DNA of 62,806 bases from Bacteroidales bacterium (GCA_016931855.1 JAFGDZ010000049.1:1-62806), one strand, 5' to 3'. Positions 1-8,968 are shown, counted from the first letter of the stretch. Notes: a model not told the origin generated them from the letters alone. Translations and numbers: made by a program.

Positions 1-1
1 A

Positions 2-91
2 CAACTTCTGAAAGATAACAATGAGTCGTTTTACAGGCAAACCCGTAGAACGGCTCTGACCACGTTCACAGAACGTGGGTTTTTAAGTTGA
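2..91 (+). CDS. possible 3' end of a gene starting before the window
   Basis: A frame is open from base 2 to a TGA at 89-91 and encodes 29 residues rich in Arg, Thr and Phe, ending RGFLS. I do not recognise a family. The last third overlaps a terminator-like hairpin at 60-78, which argues against it: an upstream gene could instead end at the TAA at 16-18 in another frame. Only the flanking sequence can decide. Confidence 0.2.
   Translation, partial: QLLKDNNESFYRQTRRTALTTFTERGFLS
60..84 (+). terminator. intrinsic terminator of the upstream gene
   Basis: CCACGTTC (60-67) and GAACGTGG (71-78) form a perfect 8-bp stem with loop ACA, followed by a T-run at 80-84. This is a standard Rho-independent layout. 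It probably ends transcription entering from outside the window and isolates the small genes that follow. Confidence 0.55.
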
Positions 92-162
92 ACTAAAGCT
101 ACATTTATAACTGGTTACCAGTCCAGCATGATTTTAGCAAACAGAACTAACATACAGTTAGA

Positions 163-396
163 ATGAATGCATCGAAATCAATTGAACTATACGTGTTTAG
201 TGGCACAGGAAACTCCCTACTTGCAGCCAATTGGTTTAAAACAGTAGCAGAGGATACTACCTGGCTCCAACCATATCTGCAAAATCCTTTATTCGCAAAA
301 ACAGGTAAGCTGGTTAGCTGCAAAAAAATCTTTTGGGAAGATGTGCTCCAAGCCATTTTGTTTATAGCTTTGCCCCGTTTTAACAAAACAAAATGA
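163..396 (+). pseudogene. flavodoxin-like N-terminal remnant (internally deleted EFR1-type protein?)
   Basis: This 77-residue ORF begins with a short acidic lead and a beta-strand followed by the phosphate-loop-like motif YVFSGTGNSLLAANWF. That motif is typical of the N-terminus of flavodoxin-fold proteins such as EFR1-type flavodoxin/ferredoxin fusions, which are usually about 250 residues. After residue 25 the sequence no longer resembles a flavodoxin, and no CxxCxxC ferredoxin motif follows. The simplest reading is a remnant after an internal deletion. Its stop overlaps the next start in an ATGA at 393-396, so it may still be co-transcribed and translationally coupled. A genuine small protein is the alternative. 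Confidence 0.4.
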
Positions 397-761
397 AAGC
401 ACTGTACACCATACTTCTTTTGGTTCTATCCAACACATTTATGACTCTGGCTTGGTATGGCCACCTAAAGTTTAAGGAGCTAAAATGGTTTGAGAACCTT
501 GGGCTTGTTGCCATTGTACTAATTAGCTGGGGGATAGCCCTTTTTGAGTACTTTTTTCAGGTTCCAGCCAATAGAATTGGATTTAAAGGTAACGGAGGTC
601 CCTTTTCGCTAGTTGAGCTAAAAGTTATACAGGAGGTAATAACCCTTGTAATTTTTATGGCATTCTCCCTACTAGCCTTCAAAAACGAGACCATTAAAAC
701 CAACCATATTATAGGCTTTTGCTTTTTGGTTCTTGCCGTTTACTTCATTTTTAAAAAGTAG
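393..761 (+). CDS. DMT superfamily membrane protein, DUF486 family
   Basis: The 122-residue product has four hydrophobic segments (about 1-19, 34-54, 76-98 and 103-120) and the DUF486 core, including WGIALFEYFFQVPANRIG near residue 46 and the Glu-rich stretch VELKVIQEVITL. Size and topology fit this family of small four-helix membrane proteins related to drug/metabolite transporters; their substrate is not established. The ATG overlaps the stop of the upstream remnant (ATGA). A strong hairpin lies directly after the stop. Family assignment is firm, function unknown. Confidence 0.85.
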   Translation: MKALYTILLLVLSNTFMTLAWYGHLKFKELKWFENLGLVAIVLISWGIALFEYFFQVPANRIGFKGNGGPFSLVELKVIQEVITLVIFMAFSLLAFKNETIKTNHIIGFCFLVLAVYFIFKK

Positions 762-768
762 TAGCAGC

Positions 769-808
769 AAAAAAAGTGCGGGGGCAAACTTTGCAAAGTT
801 TGCCCCCG
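769..808 (-). terminator. convergent terminator between DUF486 and DUF6599 genes
   Basis: A perfect 15-bp inverted repeat (779-793 with 794-808) has no spacer, so about four central bases will form the loop. The seven A residues at 769-775 give a U-tract on the minus strand, so it best serves the DUF6599 gene. On the plus strand it has no T-run and may act only weakly for the DUF486 gene. Confidence 0.75.
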
Positions 809-828
809 TGTATTATACTTTGCCAATT

Positions 829-1695
829 CTACTTAGCAGCAAATTGCGTTGCAAATTCCTGTAGTAACTCACTACTATCCGATGACACCCAGAACAAATG
901 GTTTCCACTGGCAAACAAAACCTTACCATCTATAGCAACTGGTTCTGTGGCAAGCTCTTTTTGCGCTAGCTGTTTCCAAACTAAAGCCAAATCGGTTGCA
1001 CTGGCCAGCTCTGCATAAACCAATGTACCCACATTTCCATTTACCGTTACGGGCATTTTGTACAGAACGTATGCACCAGCAACATCAGAAAAATAGGTCT
1101 CAGCAGTTGGATACGAGTTTTGCATAGCAAGAGGTCCAGCAATACGCTTAACCTCATTTAAAGAGATATCTGCCTTAAGCGATGCTATTTTAGAGGGCAA
1201 AACAAAAGGCTCGGCCTTATAGCGTTCAAGAATAATCTTTGCAACATCAGTTGCAACAACCAAAGCTTCGGGCTTTCCGCTAAGCGATACAATGGAAAGG
1301 TAAAGCCGTCCGTAGGCAGCCTGATACTGATACGGATTTAGGCAATCCCATTTGGTTAACTCGCTGCTCTTTTCGCACGAGTAACGGTTTACAGAAAAAA
1401 TACCAAACGCAGCTGCGCTATCGGACATAAGGTAGGCATCAACCTTAAACTTAAAGCCTTTCCATGTAAAGTCCTGAACCATCATTTCGGAGAATCCATA
1501 CTCAAGGTACAAATCGGCGCCACCATTAATGTACCCCCACAGGGAGTTCCCGTCATAGGTACCTTGCCGGGTAAATTCTACTCCGGGTAGGGCTTTTGCA
1601 TCAAGTTCAACATGGGAAATACTTTGGGCAAAACCCAAAGTGCCGCAAAGCGATATTACCACTGCAAGAGCAGCAAACCTAAAAGCAAACTTCAT
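829..1695 (-). CDS. secreted DUF6599-family protein
   Basis: The 288-residue product has an N-terminal signal peptide (hydrophobic residues about 6-21, likely cut after GFAQ). The mature part carries the DUF6599 pattern with LWGYINGGADLYLEYGF near residue 52 and later FGIFSVNRY. This family is found with DUF362 proteins, and here the DUF362 gene lies 3 bp upstream on the same strand, so the two are very likely one transcript. The role is unknown; an extracytoplasmic partner of the Tat-exported DUF362 protein is an inference from the pairing. A strong minus-strand terminator follows. Confidence 0.75.
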   Translation of the reverse strand: MKFAFRFAALAVVISLCGTLGFAQSISHVELDAKALPGVEFTRQGTYDGNSLWGYINGGADLYLEYGFSEMMVQDFTWKGFKFKVDAYLMSDSAAAFGIFSVNRYSCEKSSELTKWDCLNPYQYQAAYGRLYLSIVSLSGKPEALVVATDVAKIILERYKAEPFVLPSKIASLKADISLNEVKRIAGPLAMQNSYPTAETYFSDVAGAYVLYKMPVTVNGNVGTLVYAELASATDLALVWKQLAQKELATEPVAIDGKVLFASGNHLFWVSSDSSELLQEFATQFAAK

Positions 1696-1698
1696 ACG

Positions 1699-2883
1699 TT
1701 ATGCTAGATTAACATTTTTAACATCTATTTTCTCTATCTCCGATTCACCCAGTCCCAGCGATGACGCCAAGCGCATAGCACTTTTACCCTTCTCTGTATC
1801 CTCTTCCTGAACCTTCATCTCAATGCGTTTGGCAATAACAATATCGTAGCCAACCCTATCCACAGCAACGGGATCGGTGCCCACTAGAACGGTGTTATAG
1901 GGTACAATAAATTGTGGGTTTGCACCTGGTCCGCCATTGTAACAGCCAATAATACCATCGGCTATGTTAAGTACAACCTTATCGCGAATTGGGGGGAAGG
2001 CACAAACTTCGGCACAAGTCTCAACCCATAGCTGCTGGTGAAGCCTAGATGTATTGGTAATACAACCAAAACCAAGATTTTTAAGACAAAGCGTTACCGT
2101 TGCCCCAGCATTCTTTAGAATGGGAATGTTAATTACCTTATCCAGCTCCTGAGTAAGTATTTTAGAGAAGTAGGAATACTTACCACCGTTAACCATATAA
2201 GGCATGGTGTACTCATCATATTCCCCATCTACATCGGCCCAGTAGTACCAGTCCTTGTCAATTCGAGACTCACTTAGCAGCTTACCATCGGCACCATAAA
2301 AAGAGCCCTGAGCATCTTTACACTCAACGCCTACTATACGAATACCAGGATACCTATCGGGGGTAAATCCCGCCTCGTGAAGCTGAAACTCACGCCTATC
2401 CCAAATGGTTATGTTGCTGCGGTCGACCCCTGCCTCCTCAAGTTGAGCAATAACGGCAGAAACTACTTCGTGACTAGACGAAAGGAGGGTTCCACCTATA
2501 GGATTTAGCTTAAGGCCAATGCGCTCTCCAGGCTTTACAAACTGGAGCCAAGCCTCTTTTAGGGTTGCAGCTCCTGTTAATGCAAGTAAGCCCTGTTCTA
2601 CCATGCTATAAGCAGCATCGGCAACAATGGCGTTGTTAGCGTAAGAACCCGAATGGTTTACCCGCACCACCTTTGCTGGGTACTTACCAGGCAAAGAATC
2701 TGATGTTCTTTCGTAGGCTAGTGCATCTTTTATATTTGTGGATGGTTTTGCTGGCTTTGCAGGATCCTGAGCAAAGGTTTTTCCTATCATGTTAGGCATT
2801 ACGGCAGCGCCAATACCGCCTAATGTTAAAAGTTTGAAGAAGTCTCTTCTACCTAATTTTTTATTCGTTTTATCTGTCTTCAT
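1699..2883 (-). CDS. Tat-exported DUF362 domain protein
   Basis: The 394-residue product begins with a twin-arginine signal (GRRDFFK at residues 11-17, followed by a Gly/Ala-rich hydrophobic stretch), so it is predicted to be exported folded. The DUF362 domain covers most of the remainder. Recognisable parts are the segment starting VVRVNHSGSY near residue 70, GERIGLKLN near 120, and a C-terminal VAVDRVGYDIV. No 4Fe-4S CxxC motifs are visible, unlike DUF362 proteins with ferredoxin domains. It is followed after 3 bp by the DUF6599 gene. The biochemical role of DUF362 is not settled. Confidence 0.85.
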   Translation of the reverse strand: MKTDKTNKKLGRRDFFKLLTLGGIGAAVMPNMIGKTFAQDPAKPAKPSTNIKDALAYERTSDSLPGKYPAKVVRVNHSGSYANNAIVADAAYSMVEQGLLALTGAATLKEAWLQFVKPGERIGLKLNPIGGTLLSSSHEVVSAVIAQLEEAGVDRSNITIWDRREFQLHEAGFTPDRYPGIRIVGVECKDAQGSFYGADGKLLSESRIDKDWYYWADVDGEYDEYTMPYMVNGGKYSYFSKILTQELDKVINIPILKNAGATVTLCLKNLGFGCITNTSRLHQQLWVETCAEVCAFPPIRDKVVLNIADGIIGCYNGGPGANPQFIVPYNTVLVGTDPVAVDRVGYDIVIAKRIEMKVQEEDTEKGKSAMRLASSLGLGESEIEKIDVKNVNLA

Positions 2884-3003
2884 AAGATTTGGGGTTTAGA
2901 CTTTTAGATACAACAGTAAACAACAAGCTTAAGCTAAGCTAAGGATTTTTTCCAATCGTAGTCTTAAGTTTTGTTAATATACTCCAGCACTTCACTAAAA
3001 ACG

Positions 3004-3027
3004 AAAAGGAGGCCTAAGCCTCCTTTT
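3004..3027 (-). terminator. terminator of the trkH-to-kinase operon; rest of 2884-3188
   Basis: AAAAGGAGGC (3004-3013) pairs perfectly with 3018-3027 around a CTAA loop. On the minus strand the stem is followed closely by a U-rich tract (complement of about 2996-3000), so it ends the operon whose last gene stops at 3189. Apart from this hairpin, the 305-bp gap 2884-3188 shows only AT-rich sequence without an ORF. The part next to 2883 presumably carries the promoter of the DUF362 gene, but I see no clear TAnnTTTG box on that strand. Confidence 0.8.
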
Positions 3028-3188
3028 CTCCCAAACACACGAAAAATTTGCAAATAAATTTAAAAGGTCCCAACGTTTTGATTGTTGTTCAACGTCAAAA
3101 GCAAAATTCCGAAAAAAAGGGAACCCTCAAATTAAAAACAGATTAAATATTTAGCTCAGATGTAAAAATCAGCAACAACAACAATTAA

Positions 3189-4556
3189 CTAACTGTTAAT
3201 CATCCTAATAGTAACTATTGTCCCTGAGTTTAGAAGGGATACAATTTGCATGCTCCCTCTATGCAGCTCTACAATCTTTTTAGCTAAAGAAAGGCCAATG
3301 CCATGCCCTGTTTGCGAGCGCGTGTTTTTGCCCCTATAAAAGGGAATGGTAACCTTTTCTATTTCCTCGGGATGGATACCTATTCCCGAATCAGCTATTT
3401 TAATAACCACAAAGCCGTCCTCAAAACCTATAGAAACATCGGCATTGTAACTGGGTGAGAACTTGCAGGCATTATCTATTAAGTTGATAAATGCAATTCG
3501 AAGCAAATTCTCACTTCCGCTAATCATAAGCACATCGCTATCGTCGGGCAAATCGAAGTACCTAACATCAACAGAATAGGCGCTGTTGCGGCGGAGCACG
3601 TCCTGCCGTGCAACCAGCAACAGCTCATCAACCCTAAGGGGTTTAACCTTAATTGCCGTAAAATCCACACTAGACTGTGCCAGCTCCAGCAAACCGTTGG
3701 AAAGAGTGTTTAAACTCCTAATATCCTCTAGTATTGATTGTAGAATGGCCTCGTACTCTGCCTTATCGCGCTCCTTTAAAAGGGTAACCTCTATTTGTCC
3801 TGTAATGGAGGTGAGCGGCGTGCGAAGCTCATGCGATGCGTTGGAAACAAAGCTCCGTTGCATTTCAAACGCTGCCTCAAGGCGCTCCAGCATGCTGTTA
3901 AAGGTTTGCGCAAGGCGGGCAATCTCGTCTCTGCCATTACCTGTATCTACGCGCCTATCCAGCCGTTGTGCCGATATTTGCTCAACCTCCTTTACTACTT
4001 TTGATATAGGTGCTAAAGCGCGCCCTGCAAGGAATAGCCCAAGCGGGAAGATGAGCGCAAGAAAAATAAACATGGCTATAAACAGCATGTACTTAAGGCG
4101 CTGCAGCTCGTTATGCCCATACTCATCGTTGGCCAGGGCAATAACAATAAACCGCTTGCCCCCATCGTGGTAAAGCATCCCCACGCCTTCTAGCTCGCCC
4201 ATTGAGAATGCCGCTTTCCCTAACGACAGCACGTTGTATAGCGTTAACGAGTCTATTCTAGGGAAATCGGCGTCGGCGCTACGATACATCTCATTGTACC
4301 GGCTATCGTAAATAAAAACCATTTCGCGGGTTAGCGCCTTAACGGTATTGCGGTCTATGATATTCAAGAGTTTGCTATCCACCTCCTTAACGTCAATAAG
4401 CAAACGCGCTGAGTTAATTGCGCTTTTCTCTAACCTACTGGCAAATTCGACCTGCCTGTGGCTAGCCGAGAACAGGTAAATACCTGCCGAGAATAGCAAA
4501 AGGATTAGTGCTATTGCAAGCGAGAACTGGAACGATAGCCGTAGCTTGATGTTCAT
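3189..4556 (-). CDS. sensor histidine kinase, two-component system with OmpR-type partner
   Basis: The 455-residue membrane kinase has TM1 at about 8-30, a periplasmic sensor of about 125 residues, TM2 at about 157-178, HAMP to about 232, and a HisKA domain with the H-box SNASHELRTPL (His242). The HATPase domain carries the N-box segment FINLIDNACKFS, G1 DSGIGI and G2 GHGIGLSLAKKI. The layout matches heavy-metal/envelope-stress kinases of the CusS/ArlS type, but the sensor has no motif I can tie to a ligand. Its start codon shares one base with the stop of the response regulator (TAATG), so they are translationally coupled. It is the last gene of the run beginning with trkH. Confidence 0.93.
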   Translation of the reverse strand: MNIKLRLSFQFSLAIALILLLFSAGIYLFSASHRQVEFASRLEKSAINSARLLIDVKEVDSKLLNIIDRNTVKALTREMVFIYDSRYNEMYRSADADFPRIDSLTLYNVLSLGKAAFSMGELEGVGMLYHDGGKRFIVIALANDEYGHNELQRLKYMLFIAMFIFLALIFPLGLFLAGRALAPISKVVKEVEQISAQRLDRRVDTGNGRDEIARLAQTFNSMLERLEAAFEMQRSFVSNASHELRTPLTSITGQIEVTLLKERDKAEYEAILQSILEDIRSLNTLSNGLLELAQSSVDFTAIKVKPLRVDELLLVARQDVLRRNSAYSVDVRYFDLPDDSDVLMISGSENLLRIAFINLIDNACKFSPSYNADVSIGFEDGFVVIKIADSGIGIHPEEIEKVTIPFYRGKNTRSQTGHGIGLSLAKKIVELHRGSMQIVSLLNSGTIVTIRMINS

Positions 4557-5248
4557 TACTCATCTCCCTCTTTAAGAATATAGCCCATACCAATTACCGT
4601 ATGTATTAGCTTTGGCGTAAAATCCCTATCAATTTTTTTCCTAAGGAAGTTAACATAAACATCAATAATATTGGTGCCCGTATCAAAGTTAATATCCCAA
4701 ATATGCTCCGATATCTCGGCACGAGAAATAACACGCCCCTGATTTTTAACCAAATACTCTAGCAGGTTAAACTCCTTTGCGGTTAATTCAATAAGGGTAT
4801 CGTGGCGCTTTACGGTTTTGGCATCGGTATTAATCTCCAGGTTGGAAATAGTAATAACATTTTGTGGCCGCTTAACCACCTGTGCCCTTTTTATAAGAGC
4901 CCTAACCCTTGCAACCAGCTCCCGAAACTCAAAGGGCTTAACCAGATAATCGTCGGCACCGCTATCAAAACCCGCCAGTTTATCGTCGGTAGAGCCAAGG
5001 GCTGTAAGCATTAGCACGGGAGTAAAATTTGCCCTATCCCGCATGTACTTGCATATATCAAACCCACTGATTCCCGGAAGATTAACATCAAGGATAATTA
5101 CATCAAAGCTAGCGGTAATAGCCCTGTCGCGACCAGCAATTCCATCGTAAACCACCTCAACAGAAAAAGATAGCTCATCTAACCCTTTCTTTATGAAGTT
5201 AGCCACCTTGGGCTCATCCTCTACTATTAGAATTTTAGCAGTATCCAT
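4556..5248 (-). CDS. OmpR/PhoB-family response regulator
   Basis: The 230-residue product has an N-terminal receiver domain (acidic pocket EDE at 10-12, phosphoacceptor Asp54 in LDVNLPG, Lys near 103 in DDYLVKPFEF). A C-terminal winged-helix Trans_reg_C domain runs from about 128 to 226, with LTAKEFNLLEYLVKNQGRV and a C-terminal IHTVIGMGY hairpin. Phosphorylation by the adjacent kinase would control DNA binding. It lies 48 bp downstream of the OadG-like gene, within the probable potassium-uptake operon. The target genes cannot be read from the sequence; autoregulation of the operon is plausible but unproven. Confidence 0.94.
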   Translation of the reverse strand: MDTAKILIVEDEPKVANFIKKGLDELSFSVEVVYDGIAGRDRAITASFDVIILDVNLPGISGFDICKYMRDRANFTPVLMLTALGSTDDKLAGFDSGADDYLVKPFEFRELVARVRALIKRAQVVKRPQNVITISNLEINTDAKTVKRHDTLIELTAKEFNLLEYLVKNQGRVISRAEISEHIWDINFDTGTNIIDVYVNFLRKKIDRDFTPKLIHTVIGMGYILKEGDE

Positions 5249-5296
5249 TGGTTAATTTGATGAACCCAAACTTATAAAATAGATTGAGATGTTGAA

Positions 5297-5707
5297 CTAC
5301 TTGCGCCAATTTCCCAGTCCATATATTTTTGAGCTCCAAGGGGAGTAGCGCGAGTTAACCCGCTTAATGGTAAGCACTGTGCTCTCTAAATCGTGAGCCT
5401 CCTTAGAGTATAGGTGTAGCGCCAATGCTATTGCTGCGTTAACCTCGCCCGATTGCTCCTCTACCTCCTCTTTTGATACGCCTGCCGCAGCGCTATTCTT
5501 ACGCTTAAAGTCGGTACGGTATAGCAATGATACGTACTTAAAAATTAGGTATAAACAGCCAAGAACCACCATTACAATGGATATAGCCATTATGGCCATT
5601 AGCGCACCGTAAGGGTCGTGCTTAACCAGCTCTTCGGCTGAGTTACGAGCTGCATTTCCCTGCGACTGAATTAGTAGAATTGTTGATAAAGAATGAAGTA
5701 AAGCCAT
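5297..5707 (-). CDS. OadG-family (sodium-pump decarboxylase gamma-subunit-like) membrane protein
   Basis: The 136-residue protein has a single TM helix at about 35-58 and a basic cytoplasmic segment. Its C-terminal region is typical of Bacteroidota OadG-like proteins, with VNAAIALALHLYSKEAHD near 90 and RVNSRYSPWSSKIYGL near 115. In characterised systems the gamma subunit anchors the carboxyltransferase to the Na+-pumping beta subunit. Here no biotin carrier, carboxyltransferase or beta subunit is nearby. Instead it sits between trkA and a two-component system. It may assemble with decarboxylase subunits encoded elsewhere or have another role in ion balance. Confidence 0.7.
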   Translation of the reverse strand: MALLHSLSTILLIQSQGNAARNSAEELVKHDPYGALMAIMAISIVMVVLGCLYLIFKYVSLLYRTDFKRKNSAAAGVSKEEVEEQSGEVNAAIALALHLYSKEAHDLESTVLTIKRVNSRYSPWSSKIYGLGNWRK

Positions 5708-5820
5708 TTTGTTATGTTTTTTACAAAGAAAGGCATAACCAAAAGGTTTTACCGAAAAAATGGCATTAAAATACCATTAAATCGCCCCTTTCAGGTTGTA
5801 AAAAACTTATTTAAAAGATG

Positions 5821-6510
5821 TTACACAGACCAATCGAACATGCGTTGCAAATCCTTCATTGTACCAAAAACAACGAGGGAATCTCCTTCCATGAGAATTA
5901 GCTCCTGCGATACATCGGTAAGCACCTGAGGGGCTTCGGTTAGTTGTCCAAAAAGATTTCTCTGGGGAATTTTGCGTTTAACCGTAACCAGCTTAACCTT
6001 GAAGCGGGTCTCCAAATCAACCTCCTCAATAGTGTCGCCCCAGTATGCTTGGGGAACTGGAGCCTCAATAATTGCACACTTATCGCTAACCTGAAAGCTA
6101 TCCACCACACCGCTAAGCTGCATCTTATTGGCAAAGCGCTCTGCCGAGTCCTTTTCGGGAGTTAGTATTTCTACAACGCCAATAGCCGAGAGCACGGTGC
6201 TGTGCAAATCGTTAATTGCCCGCCCAATAATCCGCGTAACGCCCATGTGCTTTAAGTGCGCAGCTGTCATAACCGAAGAGCCAAAATCCTCACCAATGGC
6301 AACAACAACGGCATCGCACTCATCCAAAGGGAGCATTCCCAATGAGTGCGCGTCATTTGTATCCATGCAAATGGTGGAGGTAATTTTATCCTTATACTGC
6401 TCAACACGGGTCATGTCCCTATCTATACCTATAACCTCGTGCCCTAGCTCGGTAAGGCGGGTTGACAGAACTAATCCGAAGTTCCCTAAACCAATTACTA
6501 TATACTTCAT
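5821..6510 (-). CDS. trkA: TrkA/KtrA-type K+ channel regulatory subunit
   Basis: The 229-residue cytoplasmic protein has an RCK-N Rossmann domain with GLGNFG at 7-12 and the acidic ribose-binding position in VIGIDRD about residue 31. An RCK-C (TrkA-C) domain lies in the C-terminal 80 residues. One RCK-N/RCK-C copy is the KtrA-like arrangement, half of a classical E. coli TrkA. Such proteins gate the TrkH/KtrB pore in response to nucleotides. The pore gene lies 57 bp upstream on the same strand, which supports a two-subunit uptake system. Confidence 0.92.
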   Translation of the reverse strand: MKYIVIGLGNFGLVLSTRLTELGHEVIGIDRDMTRVEQYKDKITSTICMDTNDAHSLGMLPLDECDAVVVAIGEDFGSSVMTAAHLKHMGVTRIIGRAINDLHSTVLSAIGVVEILTPEKDSAERFANKMQLSGVVDSFQVSDKCAIIEAPVPQAYWGDTIEEVDLETRFKVKLVTVKRKIPQRNLFGQLTEAPQVLTDVSQELILMEGDSLVVFGTMKDLQRMFDWSV

Positions 6511-6567
6511 ACGCTATTTTATTGAAAGCAGATAACAACACTCATTCACTAAGGCGCTAGTTACCCC

Positions 6568-8400
6568 TTAAGTAATATACACATTCTCGGTGGGGTATTT
6601 GTACGATACGTAACGCGTTTTTTTAAACAAACCAATTAGTATGGTAAGCATTCCAACTCTACCTACAAACATGGTTAGTATGATAACAATTTTGCCACCA
6701 ATGCTTAACGTACTAGTTCCCCCCAACGATAGGCCAACCGTTGAAAATGCCGAAACTACCTCGAAAACAATGTTAAGCAATCCGTAGTCGGGCTGAAAAA
6801 TTGATAGCATAAAAACGGATGCTCCAATAACCAATGTAGAGAGCAGCATTACGGCAAACGCTCGGCGCAACGACTCGGTAGAGAACTGAACCCTATTAAA
6901 CTCAACCCGTTCCTTGCCTCGAGCAAGAGAAAATGCATTTAGCAGAGCCAGCGCAAACGTTGTTGTTTTTATACCCCCACCGGTTGAGCCAGGCGATGCC
7001 CCTACCCACATTAGGAAAATGGTAAAGAAGATGGTTGAGTGCAGCAGCTGCTCCATGTTAATGGTATTAAAACCAGCGGTACGAGGGGTTACTGCTCCAA
7101 AGAACGCGGTAACAAGCTTTCCGGTCCACGATAAACCCTTTAGGGTATTATTATACTCTGTAGCAAAAACAACCACAGTACCAACTACAAGTAAAATACC
7201 TGTAGTATAAAGCACTAGCCTAGTACCTGCTGTAATTACATGAGGCTTATGCTTATAGTACGACTCTACACCTTTTAGCTGGTTTATTTTATTTTTGATA
7301 AAGTGCTTTACCAAAATGTAGTAGTTCACAAGAATTGGAAATCCTAATCCGCCAACTATTACAAGTACCACCACAACTAGCTGCAGCGAATAGTTATGCC
7401 TAAGAGCTGGCTCGTACAATCCGTTGGTATAGGTAGAGAAACCTGCGTTGCAAAACGCCGATACAGAGTGGAATATCGATACAAAAAGCCTCTCCCCCGC
7501 CTCTGCATCACTCCCCATGGAGACATATACAAAGAGGGCCCCAAGCAGCTCTATACCCAAAGTAAAGAGTACAATCTTGTAAACGGACTTTAATATCTGA
7601 CCAAGATTATCCTCGTTAATTACATCCTTAAGGAATAGCTGTGACTGAAAGGTTGCCTCTCCCCGGAAAAAGAGGACAAAAAAGCTGGTAAAAGTCATTA
7701 TACCCAATCCCCCTAGCTGAATTAGTATAAGAATTATCCATTGCCCAAGCGGAGTAAAGGCTGTAGCCGTATCAACAACAATTAACCCCGTTACACAAAC
7801 AGCACTAGTTGATGTAAAAAATGCATCGAGAACCGAAATCCCAGCGGTTGTAGCATTGGGAAGGAGCAGGAATAGGGCACCAACTACTATTAGGAAAAAA
7901 AAGCTGAGCACAAATATCATTGCAGGGTTAAAGGAGCGCTCAAGCACACTAAAAGCCCTTGATGAGAACTCGTAAATAAAAACCAGCGCTACCAAAACGT
8001 GAGCGCTATAGCTTTTTGCAAACACCATCGCAACCGCGGGGTAGCTTGCACCGTAAAGCGCCCACAGCCTAAATAAGCCCATGGAGAATAGCAAGGACAG
8101 AATGGCTATCTCAGAAATATTTCGTTTGGATAACCGTTTCCACTTAAAACGGGTAGCAAAACGTAAAAGCCATAGAATAAACAGAATAGCAAAGCCATAA
8201 GTGTAAATACGCGATAAAACGTAAACATGTAAAGGCTTTAAATTGAACCCAATTTCTGCAATAGAAAAGAACAAGAGAGTAATACTTAGCCAAAAGATAA
8301 GCGTATCGGCTCTGCTCATCAGCTTCTTGCGCAAAAGCATAAGGTTGTCGATAAACGCTATAGAAAAAAGCCTAGAAGGGTTACTCATCACAGTAAACAT
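6568..8400 (-). CDS. trkH: TrkH/KtrB-family K+ uptake pore protein
   Basis: The 610-residue membrane protein carries the four pore-loop glycine motifs of the Trk/Ktr/HKT superfamily: SAVCVTGLIV, SAFCNAGFS, PGSTGGGIKTTT and SAFSTVGLSLG. About 110 extra N-terminal residues form additional TM helices before the pore module, making it longer than typical KtrB. It opens the run trkH-trkA-oadG-like-regulator-kinase. The start at 8400 is an ATG; an in-frame ATG at 8388 (MSNPS) is an alternative. Confidence 0.93.
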   Translation of the reverse strand: MFTVMSNPSRLFSIAFIDNLMLLRKKLMSRADTLIFWLSITLLFFSIAEIGFNLKPLHVYVLSRIYTYGFAILFILWLLRFATRFKWKRLSKRNISEIAILSLLFSMGLFRLWALYGASYPAVAMVFAKSYSAHVLVALVFIYEFSSRAFSVLERSFNPAMIFVLSFFFLIVVGALFLLLPNATTAGISVLDAFFTSTSAVCVTGLIVVDTATAFTPLGQWIILILIQLGGLGIMTFTSFFVLFFRGEATFQSQLFLKDVINEDNLGQILKSVYKIVLFTLGIELLGALFVYVSMGSDAEAGERLFVSIFHSVSAFCNAGFSTYTNGLYEPALRHNYSLQLVVVVLVIVGGLGFPILVNYYILVKHFIKNKINQLKGVESYYKHKPHVITAGTRLVLYTTGILLVVGTVVVFATEYNNTLKGLSWTGKLVTAFFGAVTPRTAGFNTINMEQLLHSTIFFTIFLMWVGASPGSTGGGIKTTTFALALLNAFSLARGKERVEFNRVQFSTESLRRAFAVMLLSTLVIGASVFMLSIFQPDYGLLNIVFEVVSAFSTVGLSLGGTSTLSIGGKIVIILTMFVGRVGMLTILIGLFKKTRYVSYKYPTENVYIT

Positions 8401-8557
8401 TTCGATTTAAAATTGGCAAAAGAGCTTTTGTCAAACCTTCAACTAAATTTAGTTACAGAAACGGGGCATTAATCAAATGTAATAAAACAATGGAGTTGAT
8501 ATAAATCATCGGCCTAAAAAAAAGCGCTATATTTACCCTGCAGTTGTAAATACAGGA

Positions 8558-8953
8558 ATGAAAGCACTAAAACTAGAAGGAGCAATAGACACTCCTGAAA
8601 TATACTTCGACCCCGAAACAAACATCTTTTCAATCTCAGGAATATCACACCCGGAGAATGCAAAGGAGTTCTACATGAATGTACTCAACTGGCTTAATGA
8701 GTTTTACGAAAGCATCAAGGATAAGCAATCCACCAAAATTGTAGTTGATATTAACTTTAAGTACATCAACTCCTCATCGTACAAGTATCTTCGGGATATA
8801 ATGCGAAAAATATCGAACTTTAGAAGTAACGGAATTAGCGTTGAGGTAATTTGGAACTACCATCAGGATGATGAGGATTTGCTGCACGAAGGGATGGTGC
8901 TACTTGAGCTGCCTGAGGTTAACCTACCCTATAGGTGCATTCCCTACTCCTAG
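8558..8953 (+). CDS. SiaC-like DUF1987 regulatory phosphoprotein
   Basis: The 131-residue protein matches DUF1987 end to end: LEGAIDTPEIYFDPE at the start, FSISGISHPENAKEFY, and the conserved YINSSSYKYLRDI around residue 66. In the characterised relative SiaC a Thr/Ser in this last segment is reversibly phosphorylated by the SiaB kinase and SiaA PP2C phosphatase, and SiaC controls a diguanylate cyclase. No siaA, siaB or GGDEF gene is adjacent, so this is a single-gene occurrence. It is transcribed divergently from trkH; TATATTTA at 8528-8535 resembles a -7 box. Confidence 0.85.
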   Translation: MKALKLEGAIDTPEIYFDPETNIFSISGISHPENAKEFYMNVLNWLNEFYESIKDKQSTKIVVDINFKYINSSSYKYLRDIMRKISNFRSNGISVEVIWNYHQDDEDLLHEGMVLLELPEVNLPYRCIPYS

Positions 8954-8968
8954 TAGTTCCTAGCCATT

